From Diphasiastrum complanatum (Eukaryota > Streptophyta > Lycopodiopsida > Lycopodiales > Lycopodiaceae): a DNA stretch of 64,000 nt. Positions 48,061-59,425 of the stretch are shown in pieces. Below the pieces are notes generated by a model that had not been told where the DNA came from, did no database searches, and saw only the letters and a program-made list of their open reading frames with translations. The position numbers and the translations under genes were made by a program. Location of the stretch: assembly GCA_029204225.1 (NCBI GenBank), contig CM055094.1, positions 69,931,961-69,995,960 on the forward strand. The letters are read 5' to 3'. Each line of letters starts with the position of its first letter. Position 1 is the first letter of the stretch.

Positions 48061-49115
48061 AAGAAAATAATAAAAATTCGATAGTAGTTCGCATGACCCA
48101 TAAACACATAAACTTCACGAATTGTTGTTGATGGTGACAATTCCACAATAACCTTGATCTTAGAATAATCTGTGGCAATACCATGTCTCGATATCACATG
48201 TCTAGGCACAACTCCGTGGGAAACCCATATCTGACATTTTTCTGGATTTAGAGAAATCTGATATTTGCGGCATCTTTCAAATACTTTCTCCAATCGATCT
48301 AGGTGATATGTATCTATACTATGGACTCCCAAGTCATCCAGGTAAATTTCAAGGAATTACTACAGATAACCTTTAAAAGCAAATCGCATTACTCTTTGGA
48401 ATGAACTTGGTGCATTACAGAGTCCAAACGACATTACTTTGTAAGCATAGGTGCCCCATTATGTTGCAAAAGTAGTTTTGTGGATATCTGCAGGTGCAAT
48501 CTTAACCTGGTTGTAACCATTAAATCCATCCAAGAAACTATAAGCTTCCGCTCCAGCAAGGCAATCCAAAATGCTTTCAGTAAAAGGTAACGGAAAGTGA
48601 TCCTTCCGCGTCACTTTGTTCAACGTTTTGAGATTCACACAGATTCACAATTTTCCATTCTTCTTAGGAATAATGACAATCGGTGGCATGCTCGATCTCA
48701 TAAATGAAATCGACGTCAAAAAATCTCTGAAGTTCTTTCTTCATCAGATCCGCAACATTAGGATTACAACGATAGAACTTTGTAACCTTTGGAACCGCAT
48801 CAGGTACTAAAGGTATGGTATGTTCAATCATTGATGTCGAAATACCCTTCAGATCTTGATAAGTCCATGCAAAGCAATCCTGATACTTAATAAGTAACAT
48901 GCGTAGTGCTTGATATTATTCATGATTAAGTTGTGATCCAACTTGTACAATCTTTTTCGGTTCTCCTGGTTTGGCAAGATTCATTGGTTGCTTCCTAGCT
49001 GGGCCATCGTAAACCTCTTTCAATTCTGGCATGTGTTCTTCATGTTCAAGATGTGCTTTAGGTAACATGATTACATCATCCAGTGTATAACGTTTAAAAT
49101 GCTCGGGCATATCAT
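48061..49115 (-). pseudogene. Gypsy reverse transcriptase (right)
   Basis: Reads HFKRYTLDDV (49,105), FAWTYQDLKGI, IPLVPDAVPKVTKFYRCNPN, FLDGFNGYNQVKIA, VMSFGLCNAPSSFQRVM, catalytic YLDDLGVHS (48,345) and CQIWVSHGVVPRHVISRHGI. The TAA at 48,461-48,459 (FAT*WGTYAYK) is the same stop as at 12,942 in the left arm. Confidence 0.88.
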
Positions 49116-49900
49116 GCTGGACTACATCTACTTGTTCCTTTTCGAAAGGACTTGTCTTGGATCTTCGCTTAGCCCTCTTAGTAGGAATTGATCATGGAGG
49201 TGATGACTTCTGAGAAGATAAACTCTTCTTCAAAGGTGAAGACTTCCTAGATGATGATGTCTTACTAGAATTCTGACTTGAAGAATCATCCTCGACTTTT
49301 CCTTTGCCTTTATCCAGTAAGGGTGCCACTTTCTTTGAATCAATCTTTTGAGGAGGATTTTCCCATTTCAGAACCGTATTATAATGTTGCTTAGCTTGTT
49401 TCTTCGTCATCGATCCTGTGATCCTATCTTCTTTCAATATAACTGCTTTGGCCGATTTTATGGTTGGTTCATCAGTAACATTACGCACTCCAAATCTGGT
49501 CGGATCCATATGATTTAGAATTTGCTCATCCATAAGTTCAGCATTGCCATCATAAGTCAAGGCATGACTTACAGGTTTGAGATTATCCTCAATCGGATTT
49601 GGTATAGGTTCCGTTGATATCTAGGCTACATTCAACACATTTAGTGAAAACGCAATTGGTGTATCCAAAGCTCGATCTAATAATAAAATATCGCTCAAAT
49701 ATGATTGATTATCTTGTTGACACGTATATCCTACTGTACAATCAATCGTTGCAAGAGCTTCATTCCAAATGACAGTATCCATTTGAGAATCGTAATAAAC
49801 TCCCAAATTTTTCTCTGGTCGGTCACAAGTATGATCCGTTGTTGACGAATCGTCATCTTCTTTTTGAACCATTGGTTTGATAGTCTAAGTTGTAAAATCC
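49116..49900 (-). pseudogene. Gypsy protease-RT linker (right)
   Basis: Open segments SSSQNSSKTSSSRKSSPLKK and ELMDEQILNHMDPTRFGVRN match the left linker. The TGA after KSSPP is shared with the left arm. Confidence 0.65.
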
Positions 49901-50240
49901 ACTTTAACTCAACGTTCATGATTTTCAAAAGTGAATTTTTCGGTACCCCAGTTATGAACTACTTGCGCAACTAGTAACCATGGAGGTCCCAATAAAACTC
50001 GATAGACATTTGGCGCTTCTAGTAAGTCCATCACTACGAAAGTAATGACAAACTATACTCCTGCAATTCTGACAGGTATATCTTCAGCCATTCCTCGCGG
50101 ATGAACTGTCGTTTGATCAGCTAGCTTAATAGCAAAAGTAGCAGGCTTGATCTTTGTAAGGCCCCATTTTACACATAGCTTTGTAGAAATCAGGTTAACT
50201 CCTAAACCGCCATCTATCACGGTTGCTTCTTTAGGAAATT
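49901..50240 (-). pseudogene. Gypsy aspartic protease (right)
   Basis: Active site VIDGGLGVNLIS is kept, closer to the usual gypsy form than the left DGALG. A TAG follows RIAGV, and the terminal motif reads LLGPPWL instead of LLGRPWL. Confidence 0.8.
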
Positions 50241-52240
50241 GTCTATGCTGTATCGACAGAGTGATATTCGTTTGTTCACTTTTCCAAGCGGCTCCAACAT
50301 GGAGTACTTCATTAGATTCTCCAAATCCAGCACAAAAAAGTGGCTCCTAATGGACTTCTAGTTCTTCTTGAGCTAACTTTTGCGCTGAGACTTCTTTTGC
50401 TTTTGGCACCAACTTCAGGAACTCTCCCAATGAAATATTGATCTTGCTAGACAAAATGTTCATGAGCAGTTCTGTTTGCGGTGCTTTTGGTTCAGTCATC
50501 TTGAAGGGTGGGTTCTTCATGATGATGTAACTAATCATTCATATCCGTACGTAAATTTCTTGGAGGCTGCAATAGTGAAGAATGAACTTTTGCTATTGCT
50601 TTAGTAGCTTCAAGCTCCTCTTCTTCTTGCAGATGTTTGATCCACTGCCTCATATTCTGATATCTTCGTTTTTATGCATTAAGACTTGGATAGACCCCCG
50701 ATGTTGTTGGTGTATCATTCAATGGTATGGAATCAGCAGGTACTAGATCCGCTATTGGTTCTTTCTGCTTTTGTGCTCCCGTGACCACCATCAAGGGTGC
50801 ACCTGATTTAATCTGAGCTTTTGGTCTTTGGTTGATTGTTATCAAATTTACAAGAGCTGCAGCTAGTGGTGCTTTTGATCTTGCTAGACATTCTTTGTAG
50901 CAATGCCCATAACCACAGTCATGACAGAATGGTACAAATAACCCTTTATTTGGACATTCTGCAACTCTATGATTTTCTCCACATGAAAAGCATCCAAGTG
51001 GTGCTCTGGTCCAATTTCTAGAGGCTTGTTGTTGAGCGGCAGCATAAATAGCATACTATTCCAAAGATCCACTTGAAGAACCACCTTCTTGTTCATTACC
51101 ATAGTTCCATAGCACTTATGTATGGTTTTGGTTCCATCAAATTGGCAGGAGGAGCAGAGTGCTTTGGTGGGGCAGGTAAAGCTAAACGTTCTGGGTATCC
51201 AAGAGCAGATTGTCGCGGTCTAGCTGCTGGATTTCCTCCATACTATGGTTTGTGATATCCCATTTGGGCATATTGTTGCTGAATTATCCGAGGGTTGAAG
51301 TTACCAAAAATAGTCTCATGGTCAGGTGTATTACATGGATGACAAACACTGATTTCCATTCGTTTTTTCAATTGAGGACACTCGTTCACTATGTGAATTC
51401 CTATACAAAGAGAACACCAGAAAAGACTTTACAAACTTCTCAAGTTCCTTGTATGCTTGTACTGGAAATTTTTCAATGCTTTGATCTTCTCATCAAATTG
51501 CGACTGCAACTTTTCCATTTGTTTTTGTTGGTTCTTCCCAACTTTCTTGAACTCATTGAGCATCATTTCTGCAGTAGCGTTGGCATTCGTTGATGCAATA
51601 GTGGTGGATGTCGTAGTAGTCTGCCCTGTTGTATAAGGCAACATACTGATATTTGGCTCGTCATCTGAATTTTCATTCTCCTCCCAATTGCATCGTCCAT
51701 AGAATTTTGCAAGGGTGCATACTCATTATGGCATTTCAGCTCACGTCTGATCTGTTTAGGTAGACCTGACAAAAATCACATAATCATGACATTTTCGTTA
51801 ATCAGATCAAGTTCGCACTCAGATTTGAGGCATTTCACCTGTTCAATGTAATCTCGAACCATTTCCCTCTTTCCCATTTTAATTCAACTTAAAAGTAGGA
51901 AAGGGTCTTCCATAAACTTCCGCGGTTTGAACTGTGTGATAAGGGCTCGTTTAACAACCTCCCAATCTAGATTTCGAAATTTGATCAATCGATACTTCTC
52001 AAAAATGATAAATCTCTCAGCTCCAAATATGAATATATCAGATTTGATCCAAATTTTGACAGAGACTTGATTTGAAAAATCAGAAACTAAAAATAGGACT
52101 GGCGAGGGTTCACTAGGCGAAGATTGGCTCGTCGAAGGTTCAACAGTGCTATTTTGGAAAAAAAAAAAAAAACTCTGAACAACTTTTCTAACAATTTCTT
52201 GGGAAATAACCTTCACCGACCTCTCAAATGAAAGATTTGA
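50241..52240 (-). pseudogene. Gypsy gag with single knuckle set (right)
   Basis: Contains VKRALITQFKPRKFM (about 51,950), SGLPKQIRRELKCHNEY (51,770) and MNANATAEMMLNEFKK-type sequence (51,585). The last knuckles read CFSCGENHRVAEC and CHDCGYGHCYKEC, both CX2CX3HX4C. Only one copy of the PPxNLMEPEPY segment is present. Several frame breaks. Confidence 0.78.
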
Positions 52241-52279
52241 CACAGATAAAACTATGAAAAACCGGACAAAGGTTTCTGA

Positions 52280-52802
52280 TGTTGAATTTCACACGTGTGG
52301 ATTGTCCACTACATGTACTTGTGATCTCCTAAGGTGTGTAGATGCACCAAGGTCAAGACTAGTTTGAGATTCAAGATCTATCTTTGATTCTATGGCAAAA
52401 ACACACTACTATATGCATTCAATCACTTCCAACTCTCACTCACATGTGTGGGAAGTGTTCCAAAAGTATTCTAAGTAAAAACAAGCTGCTCTCCTTGGCA
52501 CAAGTTTGGCTCTATTTTGGCTCAATATTGGCATTACAAGTGGAAATGGATAATTTGCCATCTATGCCAAATTTGACCCTATCAACATCCTACACCTAAA
52601 TGCTTGACTATGAAATTCTATGAGACCCCTATATCAAACATTTTGATTTACTTTACAATTCTTCACACGTGGGAACATCCTCCACACATGTGAGATTCAC
52701 TTACAAACTTCTATCATAAAAAATACCAAGCTAGATTTTTGCCAATTTCTCACATCTGACACAAGATAATACAATTTCTTGGGATCCGTAAACCCTCCAA
52801 CA
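52280..52802 (-). mobile_element. Unrelated LTR at the gypsy 5' end (right)
   Basis: 523 bp, running on minus from TGTTGGAGGGTTTACGG to AAATTCAACA, so it has proper TG...CA edges. Only the first ~25 bp match the LTRs of the left gypsy; the rest is different. It directly precedes gypsy leader sequence matching about 8,180. It is either a different LTR subfamily or a later replacement. Confidence 0.7.
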
Positions 52803-53540
52803 TGCTCGCATGTGACCAACCGTACTTAGTTTGCAAGTTCGAAAGTAGCAAACAATCTCACAACTTTGACATTTGTGTACCCTCATACAAAGGAGTGGAT
52901 GCCAAGCCACGCATCATCTCTTCTTCGCTTGTCAATGTAGCCTCGGGTGGATTTGTGAAGGATGCATCCATCTTGTCATCCATGTCCCTGTCGTGATCAT
53001 GTGATATGAATGTCACATCCTCGTGTGTTGTGTCTCCTAGGGACATCTCTTTGTGCAAGTCCATGGGTGGTGTATGTGAGGAAGGTGCCATGGTGGCTCT
53101 CATGTGCTTGCACGTCTGAATCTTGCGGATTGCATGGCAACATCTGGTTGAATTCTTCGATGGTCATGTGAGTGTGAGTCATCATCCTACACAATACAAG
53201 TGCAACAACAATCAAGAATAACAAAATATTCCTCCAATTAGAAGGGTGCCAAACAACATACATGAAAAATGAGCGTTCAATGATGTATATAAATTAAAAA
53301 ATACAAATAGGTTTGCAAAGTAGAACTCACCGAAGAACCGACGCACAAATAATGACTCCCTCTCAATCTGACCAGACATGTGAACGTGTGATATAATGGT
53401 ACGTCGCTCTCGTTGCAGTGCATACTTACATCATGCACATGGGCATGGTATTCTCTAGTGTAACCAGGCCTTTGATCCTATATGTGATGGTCTTGCCTCA
53501 CCATCTGAGGATGAGGAATGTCAACTCGCCATTTGCATTG
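52803..53540 (-). pseudogene. CACTA transposase gene, 5' coding part (right)
   Basis: On minus it reads SSHTPPMDLHKEMSLGDTTH (about 53,075), NPPEATLTSEEEMMRG and LYEGTQMSKL, then the gypsy insertion. It keeps the 130 bp missing in the left arm. A likely 3' splice site TTGTGTAG lies before GATGATGACTC at about 53,189. Upstream to 53,540 it matches 6,931-7,330. Confidence 0.75.
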
Positions 53541-54480
53541 ATGCACCTTCACAATTGACAATGGATGGAATACAAAATTAGAAATGATCAGCAATACATA
53601 AAAAAAACTAGATAAATGCATTGAGATGAACAAAAGACATGTATGTAATAATTAAATTTGAGTCTAGTGCAACTAGTCTCTCGAAATTAGCAATACAATT
53701 GCAAGATCGGATTACGCCAAGATATGCGAAACATTCCTACATGCATCATTACATGGCTTGCCTCGCTCTTCAGTTTTTGCCAGTTTCTTTACTATACTAT
53801 ATTGTCAACTTTCTCGATTTGTGGAAATAGGTCCGGACTGGGTTTCCGTCAGAACCGTCGGTTCCCATATCTGGTTCCGAATATATACTATTATATAAAA
53901 ATTAATAAAAAGGCATTTCGAAAATGATTATTGCTATAATAGTCACTTGCTAAAAGCCATTAATGAATGTTAGGTTTTGTATAGTGAATTGATACTCGGG
54001 TTATACCTCGCTCCAAGGCTCAAAGGGACCGAACAGTTCTCAACTGTGGCCAGTTCTTACAAAGGAACATATCCGCTGGTTCTACACATAAGCCGGTTTA
54101 GGGTAAAAAGTGCACCCGCTGGTCAAGGTATGAATTAGAACCGGGTTAATAAGCGGGTGGAGAATCGAAAATAAAAAATCGTTACCTGGCTCAAGAATAG
54201 TGGTTGGATGCCAAATACGTCGATGTTTGGACACTTATGACATCCTTTAACCAGATGATCAATACAATTTAGTTTATAAAAAATTGTGCCGTCAAGTGCA
54301 CTATATATTCTTTGACAAGGCTTGGGAGGAGGAGTCGCCAATCTTTGAAAATTGTGTGTTTTGAGAATGCATTAATTTTGAGTTGATTTAGAATGCATCA
54401 AATTAGAATTCACCTCGAAACAGACAAGGAATACTAATTCTAATTTAGTCAGGGCCTCAGAATTACCCTTGGTATACTGA
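53541..54480 (-). other. Unidentified conserved frame and ACCGG-rich block (right)
   Basis: Inverted partner of 6,040-6,930. The peptide PPPKPCQRIYSALDG to DVFGIQPLFLSQ (54,341-54,190) ends at a plausible donor AG|GTAACG. GGTCCGGACTGGG and AACCGTCGGTTCCC lie near 53,830-53,865. No family is known to me. Confidence 0.35.
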
Positions 54481-55170
54481 AGCTAGAGTGAGGTGTATAC
54501 CGAGGCTCAGACAGATTCTTGAAATTTTCAAAAAGACTGAGATTTTTCGCGGCATTTTCGAAGAGGGAAGAGGAGTGGGTGATGGAATCAAGGGACGTAC
54601 CTGTTGCCTTTGTCCTCTCCCTGTTTGTTGATCCTTGCTCTCCTTATTCTCCTCACATTTGAGTGCTCCTCTTGCTTCTCTTGCTATTGCTCTTTGTTTT
54701 CTCCTCTTGCATTTTGCTTGTTTTTCTTGCTCCTCTTGCACTTTTCTTGTTGGTCTTGCTCTTCCTCTTAGCTTAGTCCTTGCAAAATCAAATGTGGGAA
54801 GGTCAAGATAGAAAGGGGAAGTGGAGGATGGAGGCTTTTTGATTTGTTGGATGCAAGGTAATCTCTTGTCTCACTCTCTCTTTCTCTAGCATCATAGTAT
54901 CCATCTCAATGTGATCTCATTTTGGTTTTAAAGAGTTTAGACAATGAGAATTCAGTAATTCCCTTGTCTAAGGAACCCCAGCCGCCTGCTAGCGGCAAAG
55001 TGGGTGATTCAAGGAAGTTTGCTAATGTCCTAGTTCAGGATTACATTTTGGTTACAGTTGTCGAGGAAATTGTGGAAGAGGCACCACTTGACACTACATG
55101 ATTGGCTCCTCAAGAAAAAGAAAAAGACACAAATGATATTGATGATTTTTTGGTAGAATAAATTCTTTTT
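54481..55170 (+). pseudogene. Unidentified two-exon coding remnant (right)
   Basis: Partner of 5,383-5,880. An exon-like part ends near GFLICWMQ-type sequence (54,855), then splice-like GTAATCTC and, downstream, TGGTTTTAAAG. The frame LDNENSVIPLSKEPQPPASG, KFANVLVQDYIL, then a TGA, continues to EKDTNDIDDFLVE and a stop at about 55,163. The purine-rich GAGCAAGAGGAG-type tract on minus (54,640-54,770) gives a Lys/Glu/Arg-rich frame that I do not trust. Confidence 0.35.
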
Positions 55171-56500
55171 TATTGTGTATTGAAATCTTTTTGATTATTT
55201 TAATATTTTTAAATTTGTTTGTGTTAAGAAAATATTTTTAACAATTTTTTAATGATTTGAAATCAAGAATTTCAAATATTCTAAAAACTTTAACATTAAT
55301 AATCATTAGCAAAACTAGAATTGCAATGAACTGTCAGGTTTTTAATATTCTAATTTTTTGTTGTATTTCTTATAGTAATTTATTAGAAATAATTTTATTT
55401 GCAATCTTTGAATGTTTAAATATTCAATGAACACACATAGGTATTTGAAATATAAGTAAAGATTTAAATATTGATTAAATTTTTTGTCATAATTTAACAA
55501 AAGAATTTCTTGATACAAGAGTTGTAATTTAAAAAACTTGAAAAAATCAAAAAAAAATTCAAAACTTTTGTTTGAAATAAGCAAAAAGTTTTTTTTAAGT
55601 TATTCTAGTGGTTGTGTGTCTAATGATTTTATTTTGAATAGTATTATTATTTCATATAAGCTAATTTGCATTTGAATAGTATTATCATTTCATATAAGCT
55701 AATACAACATTTTTTTAGCATTACCATATATTTATTTAAAGCATTTTAAATATGGGTATTTTTTAAAAAGAATTTAAAAAATCGAAAAAAATGGGTCTCC
55801 ATGTCATTTATCTTTTTTTTGGTCATTGTGTTTTCTACGCTTCATTCTACATTTGTTTCATTTTGTTCTAGTTTAAACCTGCCATCGCTTTGTTATGTTT
55901 TGTGCTTGTTTTCTAGGCAACATGCCGACAAAAAATGAATATCTAAAAAATGTCATGTATGTGGGAGGTAGTTGCTACTTCCAATATATGGTCGAATGCA
56001 CATTTATGGAGGTTTCCTCCAAAGGTAGCCTCTTGCATGTGGCGCAGCTAGAGATGGGTATGTAAAAAATGGCCCTTTTTTTAATGTTTCAAAAGTTTTA
56101 CAAGCTCTAAAGTTAAAAAAGGACGAGCGTGGTCGCGGAGAGATAGAGCGAGGCCTATGCAAACTTTTTTTGGGGGGCACCTTTTTTTCTTTTTAAATTA
56201 GGATTTTTTAAAGATTTTGAGGGTAAAAATATATTCCACAATTAAGGTTTTAGCTAAACTAAAAGTTAAAAATATCCAGGTGTGAATAGGACCTTCAGAA
56301 TGGAAACCTTGAAAAGCTCTAGATTTACGAATCTAGAGTTTGGGGGAGGAAAAATAGTCAAAATGTACGATGGGAATGAAAGTGATTTGTGCTTTTACAT
56401 TGAGCCACGGGTGCCGTAAAAATGGGAGTTGGGGAAAGTTGGAGAAGAGCACTCTCAAAAGAGCGTGGTCGCGAAGCGATAGTTTTAAAATTTTGGAGGG
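55171..56500. other. AT-rich block and SPH copy 3 upstream region
   Basis: Inverted match to about 4,190-5,400. 55,171-55,790 is very AT-rich. 55,790-56,500 is the shared SPH upstream region with GCGACCACGCTC-type motifs in inverse. No gene. Confidence 0.6.
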
Positions 56501-56634
56501 AAAAAATAGGTGAATATAGAGGTGTTAGAGAGAGAGCGACCCAGAAAAAAAACGAGGGAGAGCGAGAAAGAGCGAGAGCGAGAGAGAGAGATAGATATAG
56601 AGCGATCAGCGAGCGAGCAAAGAAGCGATCAGCG

Positions 56635-57297
56635 ATGGATGGCAGCGGTTCCGCGTTGACACTACTGCACGTGTTGGATTGGATAAAGCTACAGATCAGT
56701 GGATGCGCAGTATCCACCAGATCATCCGGATCGCGTGTTTCTCTTGATTTGTCCTGCGGGATAAGGCGATTCGTGATGTTTACATTGCTGATGGCAGTAC
56801 TGTTGTTGAGCAGTCGTCCCTCCGCAGAAGCTGCATCCTTACGCGTCACGAATTTCATAAACGGAACTATTCACTGTTATTCCAAGGACAACGACTTGGG
56901 ACTACATACGTTGAATTTCGAGCAGGATACTATTTGGCATTTTGGTGGTATGCCATGGACCGAGTTTTGGTGTATTTTTGAGTGGGACGGCCACAAAATT
57001 CGCGAGCTAACTTGGGGTTTCTTCACAGTAAGTCGTGACTATCACGCTATCTGTCCCCTTTGATGCTGTTCTTTTCAGGCTTTTCTTGAGTTAATGTCAT
57101 TTTTCAATCTATCTTTACATCACTTCAGAATCTGAGGAGGCTTTTGAAATAGTACGCATTTTGTTGATGTAAATTGCGTTCACTTTGCGTTGCAGCGATC
57201 GACTAGCTTTGATTTTGACAGGTGGGTCTTTTCCGAAGGCCTCTATTTAAAAGAAAGTGCGATAGATCCAGCGGTACTTATTCGGAAATGGCAGTGA
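56635..57297 (+). CDS. S1/SPH-family secreted protein, copy 3
   Basis: Join of 56,635-57,027 and 57,196-57,297, intron 168 nt (GTAAGT...GCGTTGCAG), 164 codons plus TGA. Same layout as copy 2: 47-codon upstream part, signal peptide from MFTLLMAVLLLSS, then VTNFINGT, HCYSKDNDLG and FWCIFEWDG. A 6-bp in-frame deletion removes Gly-Leu before the first domain Cys. In exon 2 the first Trp of DWWVFPEG is Arg and Pro is Ser (DRWVFSEG). The TATA-like box is weakened to AATATAG (56,514). Reading frame and splice sites are open, but these changes hit conserved positions, so function is uncertain. Orientation is opposite to copies 1 and 2. Confidence 0.72.
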
Positions 57298-57955
57298 TGG
57301 AAGCATTTTCACTTTCTTGTCTTTCTCCAGTTAGAAGAGTTTTCACTGTTCAAGGACGATGTAGCGTGATCAAGCAAATATACGCTACATTCTGATCCTG
57401 TAAAAGCTTAAGCGGCATATAGGAAAAATGATACATCACAATAGACTGAATAGTCATAAGCCTTAATGTTTTTATGAATTAGATTTCTGAAGGAAGCTTG
57501 TTAGCCGAAACAGCCAGTCTCTTAAAATTTCTGCTCTTTCGATTTTATAGCCCAGTATTGCAAAGGTGCAATGCTTCGTAACGTATTGAAAAGCCTTCGT
57601 CAGTTGAAGCATCACTCATTATAACGTGTTCAAAGTTTAAACTCAACCTACGCAAGCTGGTAAGTGACAACTGTCTACATTCCATAACCACGTTCTCTCC
57701 AATCAGTTGCCTATATCAATGGATTTTTCTGTAGATTTTGCATGCGTGCAGATCTTATATTAAGATTTAAGAACACTGCATCTGTAGTGTAGGCGATGAA
57801 AAGCATGAAGAATTAAATGAACATTGTGATATCGGTATTATGTCTCCTGACTAACTATCCTTCACTTAGACAACCACGCTAAATGCAATTATTTTCTGCC
57901 AGAATTCCATGTTTAATACCAGCTGCTCCTGCATAAACTAGCACAAGAATATCTT
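57298..57955. other. Conserved 3' flank of SPH copy 3
   Basis: Inverted match to 2,765-3,425. No gene. Confidence 0.6.
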
Positions 57956-58620
57956 GTGTCAATCGTTCCTTTGTGAATCTGTTTAGTAGTGCTCCTCTAC
58001 AAATTAGTTGTGGTGTGATTGTTTACACTTGTTCTCGTCTCTCAATTTTGATCGAGACAATCGTTCCTTTGTGAGTCTGTTTAGTAGCGCTCCTCTACAA
58101 ACTAGTTGTGGTGTGATTGTTTACCATTGTTCTCGTCTCTCAATTTAATTCGAGAGAATCGTTCCTTTGTGAGTCTGTTTAGTAGCGCTCTGTTGGGATG
58201 AATTTCTCTTTAACGATTCAGCTAATGACAAAAGTGAATTCAGACAATCAAAGAGAAATGATCTAGAGATGATTACACAAGCGATCACAAACGTGAGAAA
58301 AATTCGACAGTCCAAAACAACATCAAAGCATATCATTACGAAAAGAGTCATTTGTACATATAACGCATTTACGATGCATATCAAGAAAATACTATTTACG
58401 GCCTTCTTGTTCCCGTGACAAGAAACTAACTTTAACTAACTTTAGGCATTAACTATGGTTATGATCTAACTTGAATTGTAGTATGTCCAACCCATAACAA
58501 TATTAACCCAACACGCTCCTCTACAAATTAGTTGTTGTGTGATTGTTTACACTTGTTCTCGTCTCTCAATTTTGATCGAGACAATTATTCCTTTGTGAGT
58601 CTGTATAGTAGGGCTCCTTT
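57956..58620. repeat. 98-bp tandem repeat (right), split by a solo LTR
   Basis: Inverse orientation of the repeat at 2,262-2,764. About three units lie before and one after the insertion at 58,191-58,513. Confidence 0.9.
58191..58513. mobile_element. Solo LTR with 5-bp target duplication
   Basis: 323 bp from TGTTGGGATG to ACCCAACA, flanked on both sides by CGCTC (58,186-58,190 and 58,514-58,518). The inserted sequence is absent from the same repeat unit elsewhere. Terminal TGTTGGG/CCCAACA is typical of plant copia LTRs. No internal region or second LTR is present, so LTR-LTR recombination removed it. Confidence 0.93.
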
Positions 58621-58624
58621 GTCG

Positions 58625-59425
58625 AGATTGATAGTACGTAGTGACTGATCGTACCCACAATCAGAATTATGATAAAATATATAAAAATCACTTGGATGCA
58701 TAGTGGGGGAGGCCGTTCTGCCCAGGAGGGCCCAATGACCGAGGGCTTGTGCCCAAGCAGGGCAGAACGGTAGACAGGAAGAGGGCCTTCCCCTACGTAC
58801 TGTCAATGTGCAAAGGTGGACGTTGCTTTTTTTTTTTTCTCGATCGTACGGCCGCACGTGTGAACTCCGATTTTATTTTATTTTTTGAGCATTTATAATG
58901 CAAAGGTTTTTACATTTTTGTTGTTTGGTGGAATGTGCATGTGGACAGCCACTTGCAGACTGGCACATACGTGCACACGCACATTTCAAGATAATGTGCG
59001 TGTGCCATGTGGCAGCCCGTCATGGGCTGTCCACATGCACATTCTACTCGTGGAAGCTCATGTGCTGCATGTCAACATTTGATTGGCTGATTACGAGAAG
59101 AATGATCACCTGAAATTATGGTTGTAAAATCCACATGAACATTGTGTGGGGGCAGGTGCCTCCAGAATACAAAGGAAACCTGAGCACTTGGCATTACGAC
59201 TAAGGAATTTGCATAGAACAACAAATAACAAAGGAAATCATGTAGAGAAAACCCAAAAACTACCTATATGTTGCAAATATCTATATCCAATAACATGTAG
59301 TTTAGCACAAACTATCAACTTTGGAAGCAAAAATAAATGATTTATCCAAATACGTCTGTATTTATGCGATCTAAATTTATTACTAATAAATATAGAATAA
59401 TGCTTTGATTAATTGACATAATCAA
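58625..59425. other. Hairpin-rich non-coding block (right)
   Basis: Inverted partner of 1,464-2,261. Includes the hairpin at 58,931-59,044 (outer arms centred on TGTGCATGTGGACAGCC) and the GC-rich inverted repeat with GGGCAGAACGG near 58,760. No convincing gene. Confidence 0.6.

Larger units (their letters stand above)
47101..52802 (-). mobile_element. Degenerate Ty3/gypsy retrotransposon (right)
   Basis: Inverted copy of the left gypsy, inserted at the same CACTA position (GCGAGCA before TGTTGGAGGG). It runs 5' LTR, gag, protease, RT, RNase H, then integrase, where it is cut at 47,101. It shares nonsense codons with the left copy. Confidence 0.9.

Noticed and set aside
54463-54741. Lys/Glu/Arg-rich 92-codon frame on minus
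   Set aside because: It follows a purine-rich low-complexity tract, and the left-arm copy does not keep it.
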